The position numbers and the translations under genes are program-made. The notes under the pieces are model-generated. The model did not search any database, was not told the origin of the DNA, and worked only from the letters and a program-made list of their open reading frames with translations. A DNA stretch of 64,000 nt from Lepidurus packardi (lineage: Eukaryota > Arthropoda > Branchiopoda > Notostraca > Triopsidae): contig JAKZAN010000007.1 of the NCBI GenBank assembly GCA_023053545.1, positions 682,001 through 746,000 on the forward strand, read 5' to 3'. Of this stretch, positions 33,701 to 43,489 are shown piece by piece (position 1 is the first letter of the stretch; every line of letters starts with the position of its first letter).

Positions 33701-36575
33701 CAAGTTCAGGTTGCAGCAGGTCGCAGTTGCCGCCGATGTAGAGAGAATGTACCATCAGGTACGGGTCCGCGAATCTGACCAGTCTGCGCTCCGTTTCCTG
33801 TGGAGGTCACACGGGTCGACCGAAGCACCTGCCACGTACCAGATGATGGTTCATGTCTTTGGTGCCGTTTCTTCGCCAACGACCTGCATCAATGCTCTAC
33901 AACGTACGGCCAAAGACCATCGGCAGGAACATCCAGAAGCCGCGGAAAGGGTGTTCACGAACGTATACGTGGACAATTTCCTTGATTCCTGTGCAACTGT
34001 CGAAGAAGCGGAAAGAATCTCCTTGGAAATGACTGAGCTTCTCGCTAGAGGGGGATTCCGCCTTACTAAATGGATCTCAACGTCGCGATCAGTCATGGAA
34101 AAGATCCCAAAGTCAGAATGGTTGGATGGCACGGTGGATCTAGCGCGCGACCCTCTACCGACCGAACGGATATTGGGACTCTGGTGGAATAGCCAAGAAG
34201 ACGTGTTCTCGTTCCGACCGGAGATCGGGGCCGAGGCGAGGCTGAAGCGGGAAATCTTGAGCGAGATCGCTAAGATATACGACCCCCTGGGGTTCCTCGC
34301 GCCCGTCGTCCTCTTTGCCAAGATCCTCCTTCAAAGTCTGTGGCGCCACGGCACTGAGTGGAATGAAGAACCACCACCTGAGCTCCTGACGACATGGCAG
34401 GAATGGTGTCTAAGCCTGTCATCTATCGAAGGCCTGAAGATCCCGCGGTGCATACAGACCGACCCCCAGCAAGTACCTGCTCAGCTCCACGTCTTTACCG
34501 ACGCGTCGGAGCAGGGATATGGAGCAGTTGCCTACCTGCGCCTTCAGATGGGTAACGGATGGCAAAGGAAGTTCACCATGAGTAAGTCTCGAGTTTCGCC
34601 CATAAAACACCTGACCATACCCCGGCTCGAACTGTCTGGAGCAGTCATCGGCGTCCGCTTGGCTAAGACCATCTGCCAAAGCCTAGGAATATCGATTCAT
34701 GAAGCGATCTTTTGGACGGACTCGCAAACTACCCTGCAGTGGATATGCAGCCGGAAGAGGCGTTTCCACGCGTTTGTCGGGAATCGCGTCGGAGAGATAC
34801 TCGAAACAACAAGGGCGCAGCAGTGGCGCCATGTTCCGGGTAAGGTCAACCCAGCCGACCAGTGTAGCCGGGGTGTCACCGCCGCCGTGTGGGATAGGGA
34901 AAACTGGTTCCACGGGCCCACATTTCTGAGCGAGGCGGAAGAAAACTGGCCGCCCAGGAAGGTGGTCGCAGAACCCGAAGATGACGCGGAAATGGTCGCC
35001 GAGTCGTGGATTGGCGCCATAACTGTGAGCGAGGAAGAATGTGCTGTGGGCCAGTTCCTAAAGGGGAGGTCATCACTGACGGCAGCCCTGCGCATCATCG
35101 CGCTCATCTTGCGATTCTACGATAGGTTGAAGACTTCCCACAGTGCCAACGGAAATGGAGACCCCAATCCTCACCACGCACCCCGTGCACCAGGAGGTGG
35201 AAAATTAGCGAGATTGACGGCGGTGGAGCTGACAAAGGCCTTAGCAGCGTGCGTAAAGATGGGGCAACACGCTGTATTTGCTAAAGAAATTAAACAGCTC
35301 AAGAAAGCCGAACCCATCGCGCCCAATTCACGTTTGGCCAAGCTTAACCCGTACCTGGACGACGGCGGTATTTTACGAAGTCGTGGGCGCATAGAGAATG
35401 CAGCGGTGGATACCGCCATGAAGAACCCCATTATTCTCTCGCCAGATGTCGAAATTACCCGCTTGATCATTGGAGGAGCGCACGAGAGGCTATACCATGC
35501 CTCCAGTGACAGGACACTTCACGAGCTGCACCAGCAGTATTGGATCCTGAGGGGCCGACAAGCGGTGCGTAATTATGTTACTAAGTGTCCCCGCTGCCGA
35601 AAAGACACCGCACAACCGGCAATCCCGCTCATGGCCCCGCTCCCTCAACACCGGCTGCAGGCGCACGCCCCTCCGTTCACCAACACGGGAGTGGACTATT
35701 TCGGCCCTTGGAATGTTACGGTATTCCGGAGGTCCGTGAAGAGATACGGATGTCTCTTTACGTGTCTTGTGACTCGGGCCGTGCACATCGAAGTCGCCCA
35801 TTCCCTCGACGCAGAATCATTCCTAATGGCTTTTCAACGCTTCTGCGATCGGCGTGGAAGGCCGAAAGTCGTGTATTCCGACAATGGCACAAATCTGGTT
35901 GCAGGAGAGCGGGAGCTGCGGGAGGCCGTTAAGAATTGGAACGAAGGCAAGATCGCTTCGGCACTGGCAGAGGACCTCATCGAGTGGCATTTCTCACCAC
36001 CGGCGGCCCCCCATTTCGGCGGCGTATGGGAACGACTGGTGCGTTCAGCAAAGAGTGCCCTGAAGAAAATCCTCAACGGCCGAGCCCTAACGGATGAAGT
36101 CCTGGTCACCGCAATGGCAGGGGTCGAAGCATTACTGAATGGGAGACCACTAACCCATGTGAGTGTTGACCCACACGAGCCAGAGCCTCTGACACCGAAC
36201 CATTTTTTGCTCGGCCGTGCCAACACCAGCATCCCGTTAGACGTCCCCGAGTTCGGCGAAGTCAGCATGCAAAAGAGATGGAGGGCATCTCAAGCCCTCA
36301 TCAACGAGTTTTGGAAGAGGTGGTTAAGGGAATATGTGCCATCCCTAATTGAACGAAGAAAGTGGCTGGTACCTAGGCGAAACCTGCAACCCAACGACAT
36401 CGTGCTAGTAGTGGATGTCAACGCCCCTCGAAACCACTGGCTCCTAGGCAGAATTGTACGGATTTTTCCTGGGCAGGACGGTCTCACTCGTACGGCACTG
36501 GTGCGTACGAGGAACGGCGAAGCCGTGCGCCCAGCAGCGAAGTTATGCCTGTTGGAAGCGGCCATCCAGGAATAG
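30774..36575 (+). CDS. BEL/Pao gag-pol polyprotein
   Basis: 1,933 aa from the ATG at 30774; the frame is open 84 nt further upstream, but that part overlaps the LTR and primer site. Order: coiled-coil gag N-terminus (~30-250), DUF1759-like capsid region (~316-480, KLDITKFDGDPKNWP), two CX2CX4HX4C zinc knuckles (~527, ~561), DUF1758 aspartic protease (~645, LLDPGSDRSLI), reverse transcriptase (~940-1100, with YVDN in place of YxDD as usual in Pao), RNase H (~1240-1420), H2C2 integrase zinc finger (~1569-1608), integrase core (D in VDYFGP ~1638, D in SDNGTN ~1702, E in GGVWERL ~1750), and a C-terminal DUF5641 (~1850-1930). It makes the virus-like particle proteins and the enzymes for reverse transcription and integration. 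No env-like frame follows. No stop or frameshift is present. Proteins are presumably released by the internal protease. Confidence 0.96.
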   Translation: MATTPFTYSVDEETEEALSPEAVKALRTHEKSQHTRQVNRIRGAIRLRDRRTILKGLRARLTEHFENGLALNENYQSTSGQNQDGWAQKFREEHMACKRELDEHLAARVSSIASCSSMNSLESLEDQDAPQLQRNTLAKEQTVAAEMASQQSRGIESALDRGAAETVEVYQQSNEIPPSDAQREDVDLEGLSVYLLRRDAQIEKLKAQLEEQRVLGTMVERLEEGQECLVSLLQRERDERRALEARVKVEDSLRRTQPLARPYVTRPTAQHPGPSNANAAIPRRCRVTATTDDDRWIYEEDEQRVGDSQVTCRAPKLDITKFDGDPKNWPMFISSFRAMIDSMRWSDAIKLTYLKELLTDEVRKSIAGTLCRPALYRRALEELHRKYGHPFLVARAYTDALLAIEPMRKEDNAGLRRFAGEVHETVSTLVEYNFTSELDSGGTLSQLVDKLPERFRDKWGKRVWKAQPEILNLVHFDIFLEELVMSRKVVRVTEQAVKPASSGQKSRQINALQPRVHNIRQGEIEQGCQACTEPGHLLKTCNTFKALSPDKRLSLVKDSGLCFSCLGRNHRSRECRRKTKCDVEGCERKHHPLLHGSTNKTHVSAQERWGEPSVNATQHQVTTMSSLLPVVPVCIRNGTRTLYTHALLDPGSDRSLIRSDAARKLRLKGPNIRIRPRTFHGQDPVIHSKAVNYTISSVDGTFTSQMERTLVVPRLTGADRRLNLKKLAEQYDHLKDLPLPSDVPESITLLLGTDATIYAHEQLAIVKPAKGASMPAAVLTPFGWTLFGPAQIQGASSIQNSAMTISAYEVLEEPDDLVKTLWDTDLLGITAPAPQSADDQRAVRLLEETTRKVGNRYETGLLWKQDKPNLPNNYGHALHRFLQLERRLAKDPGLAERYEEIIGEYVKYGFARVVEEPRNAEVGKVWYLPHHAVVSPHKPGKVRMVFDASARHQGTSLNDALLKGPDLSTNLVDILLKFRLQQVAVAADVERMYHQVRVRESDQSALRFLWRSHGSTEAPATYQMMVHVFGAVSSPTTCINALQRTAKDHRQEHPEAAERVFTNVYVDNFLDSCATVEEAERISLEMTELLARGGFRLTKWISTSRSVMEKIPKSEWLDGTVDLARDPLPTERILGLWWNSQEDVFSFRPEIGAEARLKREILSEIAKIYDPLGFLAPVVLFAKILLQSLWRHGTEWNEEPPPELLTTWQEWCLSLSSIEGLKIPRCIQTDPQQVPAQLHVFTDASEQGYGAVAYLRLQMGNGWQRKFTMSKSRVSPIKHLTIPRLELSGAVIGVRLAKTICQSLGISIHEAIFWTDSQTTLQWICSRKRRFHAFVGNRVGEILETTRAQQWRHVPGKVNPADQCSRGVTAAVWDRENWFHGPTFLSEAEENWPPRKVVAEPEDDAEMVAESWIGAITVSEEECAVGQFLKGRSSLTAALRIIALILRFYDRLKTSHSANGNGDPNPHHAPRAPGGGKLARLTAVELTKALAACVKMGQHAVFAKEIKQLKKAEPIAPNSRLAKLNPYLDDGGILRSRGRIENAAVDTAMKNPIILSPDVEITRLIIGGAHERLYHASSDRTLHELHQQYWILRGRQAVRNYVTKCPRCRKDTAQPAIPLMAPLPQHRLQAHAPPFTNTGVDYFGPWNVTVFRRSVKRYGCLFTCLVTRAVHIEVAHSLDAESFLMAFQRFCDRRGRPKVVYSDNGTNLVAGERELREAVKNWNEGKIASALAEDLIEWHFSPPAAPHFGGVWERLVRSAKSALKKILNGRALTDEVLVTAMAGVEALLNGRPLTHVSVDPHEPEPLTPNHFLLGRANTSIPLDVPEFGEVSMQKRWRASQALINEFWKRWLREYVPSLIERRKWLVPRRNLQPNDIVLVVDVNAPRNHWLLGRIVRIFPGQDGLTRTALVRTRNGEAVRPAAKLCLLEAAIQE

Positions 36576-36590
36576 TTACTGGGTCCAGTA

Positions 36591-36603
36591 ACGGGGGCGG
36601 GGG
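36591..36603 (+). promoter_or_regulatory. polypurine tract
   Basis: ACGGGGGCGGGGG directly before the 3' LTR. It is interrupted by C but otherwise purine-rich; the expected site of plus-strand priming. Confidence 0.7.
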
Positions 36604-36823
36604 TGTTCCGGATGGAACAGGAGACTACGAAAGAAGAAGTATGGTTGTGCGACGGGCCCTAGATCGCCCCCGGCTGCACGTGCTCGCGAAGGGAGTTCTG
36701 GTGTACCTGAGCGCCAGTCAAGCAATTGTCAAAGTCTGGTATGGTTGTAACCATCCTGTGAGCAATACACGTGCAACGTTTTTCCTGCACAAGACCACAA
36801 CGCTGTTCCTTCATTTCGTTACA
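36604..36823 (+). repeat. 3' LTR of BEL element
   Basis: 220 bp, appears identical to the 5' LTR; followed by the ATTAC duplication at 36824-36828. Confidence 0.96.
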
Positions 36824-37267
36824 ATTACTGCTGCAGTTAAAAAATTCGAATGGCTGTCTCTTGAAATTTTCGATTGTATCTAATTTTCCCGGACAACTGG
36901 TGTCAATCTTCATCAAGCGGATTAAACCCATCTTCAGCTTTTTAGCTCGTGCAACTAATGACCTGAGCAAGTTTTCTTCACTAACGTTCAATCTAGTTCT
37001 AGAACTACCTTCCACTTCCAGTGAAAAAATAGACACGATCCAGCTTAAAAAATCTTTTCGCTTCGCATGCTTTCTTTTAGACTGCTCCAGAAAAAGATTG
37101 TGAAGCTCAAGAACGACTCCATTACTTAAAAAAGGTTTCGGCCTGGCAATGGAAGTCCAAGTATCCAACGTCTTCAAGTGACTCTTTAATATCCCTATTT
37201 CATCACAGAACGGACCAATACGGTCATCATCATTAACATCAGGACTTGAAGTTGAACTTGAAGCCAT
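36824..37267 (-). pseudogene. 5' part of an ORF split by the BEL element
   Basis: On -, ATG 37267-37265; ~147 codons before the insertion. It starts with a Ser/Thr-rich tail (MASSSTSSPDVNDDD), then a helical, basic region (LFLEQSKRKHAKRKDFLSWI and SLVARAKKLKMGLIRLMK). The frame continues in 30107-30522. In the current arrangement the frame reads 5 codons or so into LTR sequence, so any product would be truncated. The 5' region on - is the 37268-37623 spacer, with no clear TATA box. Confidence 0.75.
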
Positions 37268-37623
37268 ACCGTAATGCGAAATGCGTTAATAACGGACTCA
37301 AATTAACTAATTAAGTTTTACTTTGAGGTTTTACTTTGATGATAATTGATTAAATCGATTTCAATCAGTCAAGCTTAATTTTGATAGGATAATATTAATT
37401 ATAAATTAAATAAAATTGAGTTGAGTTTGACTCACAATTTGGTTGTTTTTTGGGTTCTTCTTGTCTTCGACTTGAGCTTGACGTTCACCAAGACGTTCAC
37501 ACGTAAGTAGGGTGTTGACACGTAGGGTGTTGTCTCAACGACTCAAGCAAAAACACTGACCAAATGGATTGGACCAAAAATGGTTTAGCTTCGCTTTAGC
37601 AGGGTGAAATTAAACTAGCTTTC
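37268..37623. other. AT-rich spacer upstream of the disrupted ORF
   Basis: No gene. It contains small direct repeats (GACGTTCAC twice near 37480-37500; GTAGGGTGTTG twice near 37507-37532). Confidence 0.6.
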
Positions 37624-37661
37624 AATAGAAAACCAGATATAAAAATATCTGGCTTTCTATT
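37624..37661. repeat. hairpin, 17-bp arms, one mismatch
   Basis: AATAGAAAACCAGATAT and ATATCTGGCTTTCTATT pair around an AAAA loop with a single mismatch. Confidence 0.85.
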
Positions 37662-37789
37662 CAGTCGAGCCTTGAGTTCCAGATCCAGATTATCAATCCC
37701 CAAAGCGCAAACGGCTTATTTCCACGATTTCGAACCATTTTCAAAACGATCAATCTCGTTTTCTTGTACTGTGTATACCATGAGGTGAT

Positions 37790-37883
37790 GAAGGAGAAAT
37801 GCAAAACCAACCTCCCAACAAACTTTTCCTAAGGCTTAGCTTAGGAAAAGTTTGTTGGGAGGTTGGTTTTGCATTTCTCCTTC
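37790..37883. repeat. perfect hairpin, 44-bp arms, 6-nt loop
   Basis: The left arm runs from GAAGGAGAAATGC to CTTTTCCTAAG; the right arm is its exact inverse complement; loop GCTTAG. There are no flanking target duplications. Confidence 0.93.
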
Positions 37884-37884
37884 T

Positions 37885-37931
37885 GAATTGCCATCTACAA
37901 GGCTTAGGCTAAGCCTTGTAGATGGCAATTC
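37885..37931. repeat. perfect hairpin, 22-bp arms, 3-nt loop
   Basis: GAATTGCCATCTACAAGGCT(TA) and its exact inverse around GGC. It starts one base after the previous hairpin, and both centres share an AAGGCTTAG motif. Confidence 0.93.
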
Positions 37932-38089
37932 GACGAAATTTACATCTCTATGCCGGATATTAAATCACATACACCACAAGTGTAAATTCCTAAAAATTAA
38001 GAGAAAATGTACATTCACGTACCTCTAAATTTCGTACCTCTTTTTAGTTTCAACTAAAAACCAAGCCATTATATTAGATTAACTAGCTG

Positions 38090-41000
38090 AGATATTCTTC
38101 TTTTGGTATTGAATGACCAATTCGGTATCTCATGCTAAGATTATTTTTTTTAAAAAAATCCGCCCTAGCTGACCAGCGCACGGCTGTTGAGGCCACTGCA
38201 ATGGCCGCGAAGGCAGCTTTCAACTTTTCCGTTTGGAAATTCGAAGATAGCAGCTATAAATACAGGAAAAATACCCTTAGCTAGCTCACATTCTTCTTTG
38301 ATTATTGAATGACCCGGGTGTCTCATGTCATGCTAAGATTATTTAAAAAACAAAAAAAAACATCCGCCCTAGCTGACCAGCGCACGGCTGTTGAGGCCAC
38401 TGCAATGGCCGCGAAGGCAGCTTTCAACTTTTCCGTTTGGAAATTCGAAGATAGCAGCTATAAATACAGGAAAAATACCCTTAGCTAGCTCACATTCTTC
38501 TTCGATTATTGAATGACCCGGGTGTCTCATGTCATGCTAAGATTATTTAAAAAACAAAAAAAAACATCCGCCCTAGCTGACCAGCGCACGGCTGTTGAGG
38601 CCACTGCAATGGCCGCGAAGGCAGCTTTCAACTTTTCCGTTTGGAAATTCGAAGATAGCAGCTATAAATACAGGAAAAATACCCTTAGCTAGCTCACATT
38701 CTTCTTGATTATTGAATGACCCGGGAGTCTCATGTCATGCTAAGATTATTTAAAAAACAAAAAAAACATCCGCCCTAGCTGACCAGCGCACGGCTGTTGA
38801 GGCCACTGCAATGGCCGCGAAGGCAGCTTTCAACTTTTCCGTTTGGAAATTCGAAGATAGCAGCTATAAATACAGGAAAAATACCCTTAGCTAGCTCACA
38901 TTCTTCTTGATTATTGAATGACCCGGGAGTCTCATGTCATGCTAAGATTACAGTATTTAAAAAACAAAAAAAACATCCGCCCTAGCTGACCAGCGCACGG
39001 CTGTTGAGGCCACTGCAATGGCCGCGAAGGCAGCTTTCAACTTTTCCGTTTGGAAATTCGAAGATAGCAGCTATAAATACAGGAAAAATACCCTTAGCTA
39101 GCTCACATTCTTCTTGATTATTGAATGACCCGGGAGTCTCATGTCATGCTAAGATTATTTAAAAAACAAAAAAAAACATCCGCCCTAGCTGACCAGCGCA
39201 CGGCTGTTGAGGCCACTGCAATGGCCGCGAAGGCAGCTTTCAACTTTTCCGTTTGGAAATTCGAAGATAGCAGCTATAAATACAGGAAAAATACCCTTAG
39301 CTAGCTCACATTCTTCTTGATTATTGAATGACCCGGGAGTCTCATGTCATGCTAAGATTATTTAAAAAACAAAAAAAACATCCGCCCTAGCTGACCAGCG
39401 CACGGCTGTTGAGGCCACTGCAATGGCCGCGAAGGCAGCTTTCAACTTTTCCGTTTGGAAATTCGAAGATAGCAGCTATAAATACAGGAAAAATACCCTT
39501 AGCTAGCTCACATTCTTCTTGATTATTGAATGACCCGGGAGTCTCATGTCATGCTAAGATTACAGTATTTAAAAAACAAAAAAAACATCCGCCCTAGCTG
39601 ACCAGCAGCGCACGGCTGTTGAGGCCACTGCAATGGCCGCGAAGGCAGCTTTCAACTTTTCCGTTTGGAAATTCGAAGATAGCAGCTATAAATACAGGAA
39701 AAATACCCTTAGCTAGCTCACATTCTTCTTGATTATTGAATGACCCGGGAGTCTCATGTCATGCTAAGATTATTTAAAAAAAAAAAAAAAACATCCGCCC
39801 TAGCTGACCAGCGCACGGCTGTTGAGGCCACTGCAATGGCCGCGAAGGCAGCTTTCAACTTTTCCGTTTGGAAATTCGAAGATAGCAGCTATAAATACAG
39901 GAAAAATACCCTTAGCTAGCTCACATTCTTCTTGATTATTGAATGACCCGGGAGTCTCATGTCATGCTAAGATTATTTAAAAAACAAAAAAAACATCCGC
40001 CCTAGCTGACCAGCGCACGGCTGTTGAGGCCACTGCAATGGCCGCGAAGGCAGCTTTCAACTTTTCCGTTTGGAAATTCGAAGATAGCAGCTATAAATAC
40101 AGGAAAAATACCCTTAGCTAGCTCACATTCTTCTTGATTATTGAATGACCCGGGAGTCTCATGTCATGCTAAGATTACAGTATTTAAAAAACAAAAAAAA
40201 CATCCGCCCTAGCTGACCAGCAGCGCACGGCTGTTGAGGCCACTGCAATGGCCGCGAAGGCAGCTTTCAACTTTTCCGTTTGGAAATTCGAAGATAGCAG
40301 CTATAAATACAGGAAAAATACCCTTAGCTAGCTCACATTCTTCTTGATTATTGAATGACCCGGGAGTCTCATGTCATGCTAAGATTATTTAAAAAAAAAA
40401 AAAAAACATCCGCCCTAGCTGACCAGCGCACGGCTGTTGAGGCCACTGCAATGGCCGCGAAGGCAGCTTTCAACTTTTCCGTTTGGAAATTCGAAGATAG
40501 CAGCTATAAATACAGGAAAAATACCCTTAGCTAGCTCACATTCTTCTTGATTATTGAATGACCCGGGAGTCTCATGTCATGCTAAGATTATTTAAAAAAC
40601 AAAAAAAACATCCGCCCTAGCTGACCAGCGCACGGCTGTTGAGGCCACTGCAATGGCCGCGAAGGCAGCTTTCAACTTTTCCGTTTGGAAATTCGAAGAT
40701 AGCAGCTATAAATACAGGAAAAATACCCTTAGCTAGCTCACATTCTTCTTGATTATTGAATGACCCGGGAGTCTCATGTCATGCTAAGATTACAGTATTT
40801 AAAAAACAAAAAAAACATCCGCCCTAGCTGACCAGCGCACGGCTGTTGAGGCCACTGCAATGGCCGCGAAGGCAGCTTTCAACTTTTCCGTTTGGAAATT
40901 CGAAGATAGCAGCTATAAATACAGGAAAAATACCCTTAGCTAGCTCACATTCTTCTTGATTATTGAATGACCCGGGAGTCTCATGTCATGCTAAGATTAT

Positions 41001-41340
41001 TTAAAAAACAAAAAAAACATCCGCCCTAGCTGACCAGCGCACGGCTGTTGAGGCCACTGCAATGGCCGCGAAGGCAGCTTTCAACTTTTCCGTTTGGAAA
41101 TTCGAAGATAGCAGCTATAAATACAGGAAAAATACCCTTAGCTAGCTCACATTCTTCTTGATTATTGAATGACCCGGGAGTCTCATGTCATGCTAAGATT
41201 ACAGTATTTAAAAAACAAAAAAAACATCCGCCCTAGCTGACCAGCAGCGCACGGCTGTTGAGGCCACTGCAATGGCCGCGAAGGCAGCTTTCCATTTCAA
41301 CTTTTCAGTTTAGTAATTCAAAGATAGCAGTTATAAAATA
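38090..41340 (+). repeat. tandem array, ~205-bp unit, 16 copies, with 3-unit higher-order period
   Basis: The core CGCCCTAGCTGACCAGC occurs at 38161, 38365, 38569, 38771, 38978, 39181, 39383, 39590, 39797, 39998, 40205, 40411, 40613, 40820, 41022 and 41229. The edge units are degenerate. Variants (ACAGTA insertion, extra AGC, long A-run) recur every third unit (~615 bp), so the array grew by amplification of a trimer. Each unit holds TATAAATA, an initiator-like CTCACATTC 33 bp later, and a 27-codon ATG frame (first copy 38201-38284). Function unknown. Confidence 0.95.
38255..38290 (+). promoter_or_regulatory. TATA/Inr-like motif pair, first of 16 in the array
   Basis: TATAAATA at 38255-38262 and CTCACATTC with A at 38288, a spacing near the -31/+1 rule of arthropod core promoters. 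The same pair is kept in the other units. Promoter activity is inference. Confidence 0.4.
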
Positions 41341-41375
41341 GAGCTATCTACTAAGGGCCTTTGTAGATATAGCTC
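41341..41375. repeat. imperfect hairpin at the array's 3' edge
   Basis: GAGCTATCTAC and GTAGATATAGCTC pair with a 2-nt bulge around an 11-nt loop. Confidence 0.6.
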
Positions 41376-42106
41376 TGATTATTTTCTTCAGTAATAAAGT
41401 GCTAGTTCGAAATCGCGAATGAATTATATTTAAAACATTCTAACATTTACAGTGTAACGCACAGTACAGCTGCTGGGAAAACCTCCCTCAATTCTGTATT
41501 TTCGTAAGATCTGTTTTGCTGAAAAAACAATTAACTAAAACACTTACGCCTTACAATATAAATGAAAATAAGGCAGACCATTCTAAATTATACAATAGAA
41601 GTCGCTTTTTTATGCCCACCGCTGTGCTGCTTACCATTAACATTGATTAAGCGGCACTTGTTCGGCAACGTAGAAAAGGGAAGGATAAGCTACCTGCAGG
41701 CAAAGTGGGCGAACAAGATGGCCGAACAAGCCCCACCTTCTGGGATATTGACTTCAGGACAAAATCAAGTGTGGTCTACAATTATATTTTTGGAAAATCG
41801 GAGGTAACAGATAAAATTCTGAAAAAAATTACTGTGGGAAAGGAACATGTGTCTAGTTAACCACAATATGCAGGGTTGATTTAATTTTTATTTAAACACT
41901 ATACTTTCTACAAAACATGTCGTTTAACTCTAAAATATCTTTTACATTAACAGTTATTTCACTGTCCGACATTCGTGACGGGTGCCTACTCCAACGTTCT
42001 ACAAAATAGAAAAAGAACGGTTTAGTTACGTGAACGCGTGGATTTTCCAAAATTAAAATTCTAAAAAACACCCGATGTCAAGTCGCAATACACAAAAAGT
42101 GAAAGG
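41376..42106. other. spacer between promoter-like array and duplication copy B
   Basis: No gene recognised. An 81-codon open frame at 41562-41807 has no recognisable feature. Confidence 0.55.
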
Positions 42107-42139
42107 TCGACCGGCCTCCCTATTAGGGAGGCCGGTCGA
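42107..42139. repeat. 16-bp perfect palindrome at the duplication junction
   Basis: TCGACCGGCCTCCCTA / T / TAGGGAGGCCGGTCGA. The right arm (42124-42139) is precisely the first 16 bases of the duplicated segment; the left arm is an inverted copy that is absent at copy A. Confidence 0.93.
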
Positions 42140-42786
42140 ATTTTTCAAAATTGTCTGACAGGCATGAAAATGGTCTCAAAAAATCCTTGATTTTTTTGTA
42201 AGATTTATAGTGGAAAAACTAAGAAAATCGGACAGATAGTTTTTGAGATAAAGCACTTTATATGGTCATTTTTGATGGGAAAAACGTCCGCATTTCCTAT
42301 GTTAAAAGAAAACGCAGAAGTCGTCGAGGTCAGAGTTGGCTGTGCTAGCAAGCTATTCCCTGAGCAACCCCACTCCACCCAGTTTTACCACCCCCTGCTA
42401 CTCTTTCCCGTCCCTGTTTGCTGTAATCCCCTTAATTTGTCCAAATTGGTTAAAGAACAAGCGGTGTGTTCTAATGTACAGTCATGAGCAAAAAAAACTG
42501 CTCAGCCAAAGCGCAGAGGTCTAATTAGGCCTCTTGAGGCTGATTTACCTCCATTAGTGGGTGAAAGAGCTTGAACCAATCGGTTACAAGGTGCGCCCGG
42601 GAAATTCAAAGGTTTTGTTGATATATAAAAATATGTATGACTAAATCCCTTCGTTGGAGATTAAAATTCTAAAATTAAGCGAGAAAGCGGATATGTTATA
42701 ATCTCCTTTATTTGTTTTAATTTCCTTTATTTTAAACTCCAATAACGTGCCTTTTTAGCCAATCCAACATAAGAAACGAAGATACG

Positions 42787-42918
42787 CTCTGGGAAGAGGC
42801 AAGCTGAGTATGGGAACAATTAGCTGATAATTCAGATTTCTGGCTAAAGCTGGTTGACTCTATGCCACGGAGACTGCATGCGTGTATCGAAAATAATGGT
42901 GGTATAACAAAGTATTAA
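42787..42918 (+). pseudogene. Tc1 transposase C-terminal remnant (copy B)
   Basis: Same 44-codon remnant as in copy A, with the same in-frame TGA and the DSMPRR...GGITKY tail. Confidence 0.84.
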
Positions 42919-43166
42919 CAGATCACATGAAACGAAGGAATATAGTCATACATATTTTTATATATCAACAAAACCTTTGAATTTCCCGGGCGCACCTTGT
43001 AACCGATTGGTTCAAGCTCTTTCACCCACTAATGAAGGTAAATGGATTGGCTATCACAACCCTTCTTCTAGACCGCGGCAACCGCTGCAACTCGCATAAA
43101 AGCGGGTTCAGCCATGTTAGGGGAGGGGCTAGCGATCCGCTGCGAGGGTTGCATGCCGCAGCACAC

Positions 43167-43206
43167 TATATAAGGCCGTTGCATTGAACCATTCTTCCTT
43201 CAGTCC
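43167..43206 (+). promoter_or_regulatory. TATA/Inr core promoter of the OTU gene (copy B)
   Basis: TATATAAG at 43167-43174 and TTCAGTCC ~35 bp downstream, as in copy A. Confidence 0.58.
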
Positions 43207-43489
43207 TTCACTGTGTTTCGCATGTTAGCTAGCAATTGTAGCGTAGTGCCTTATAGTGTAGTTCTTCTAACCCGGATTAATTATTTAATGTAGTTCCTCT
43301 TAACCTTGGATTAGATTTTTCAGTAAGGTTATTTTTTATTGCATTCTGTGTTTCCCTTTGACTTTTTTCTTGGATTGATTATTTAGTTCTGTTCTTCTTT
43401 AACCCGGATTATTTTTTTCCCTCTTAACCCTGGATTAGATTATTTGACTTTTTTCTTCTAACAGATTAACCCTTTCTCTCTTTACTAAT

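Larger units (their letters stand above)
30523..36823 (+). mobile_element. BEL/Pao LTR retrotransposon, full length
   Basis: 6,301 bp, with 220-bp LTRs (TG...CA) that look identical, a tRNA-Phe primer site, one long gag-pol frame, a G-rich polypurine tract and a 5-bp target duplication. The element is GC-richer than its neighbourhood. LTR identity and the open frame indicate a very recent, probably still competent, insertion. It sits antisense to the host ORF it interrupts. Confidence 0.97.

Noticed and set aside
30907..36565. Many overlapping frames on - and in other + frames in the BEL element, up to 207 codons
   Set aside because: All are shadows of the GC-rich gag-pol frame.
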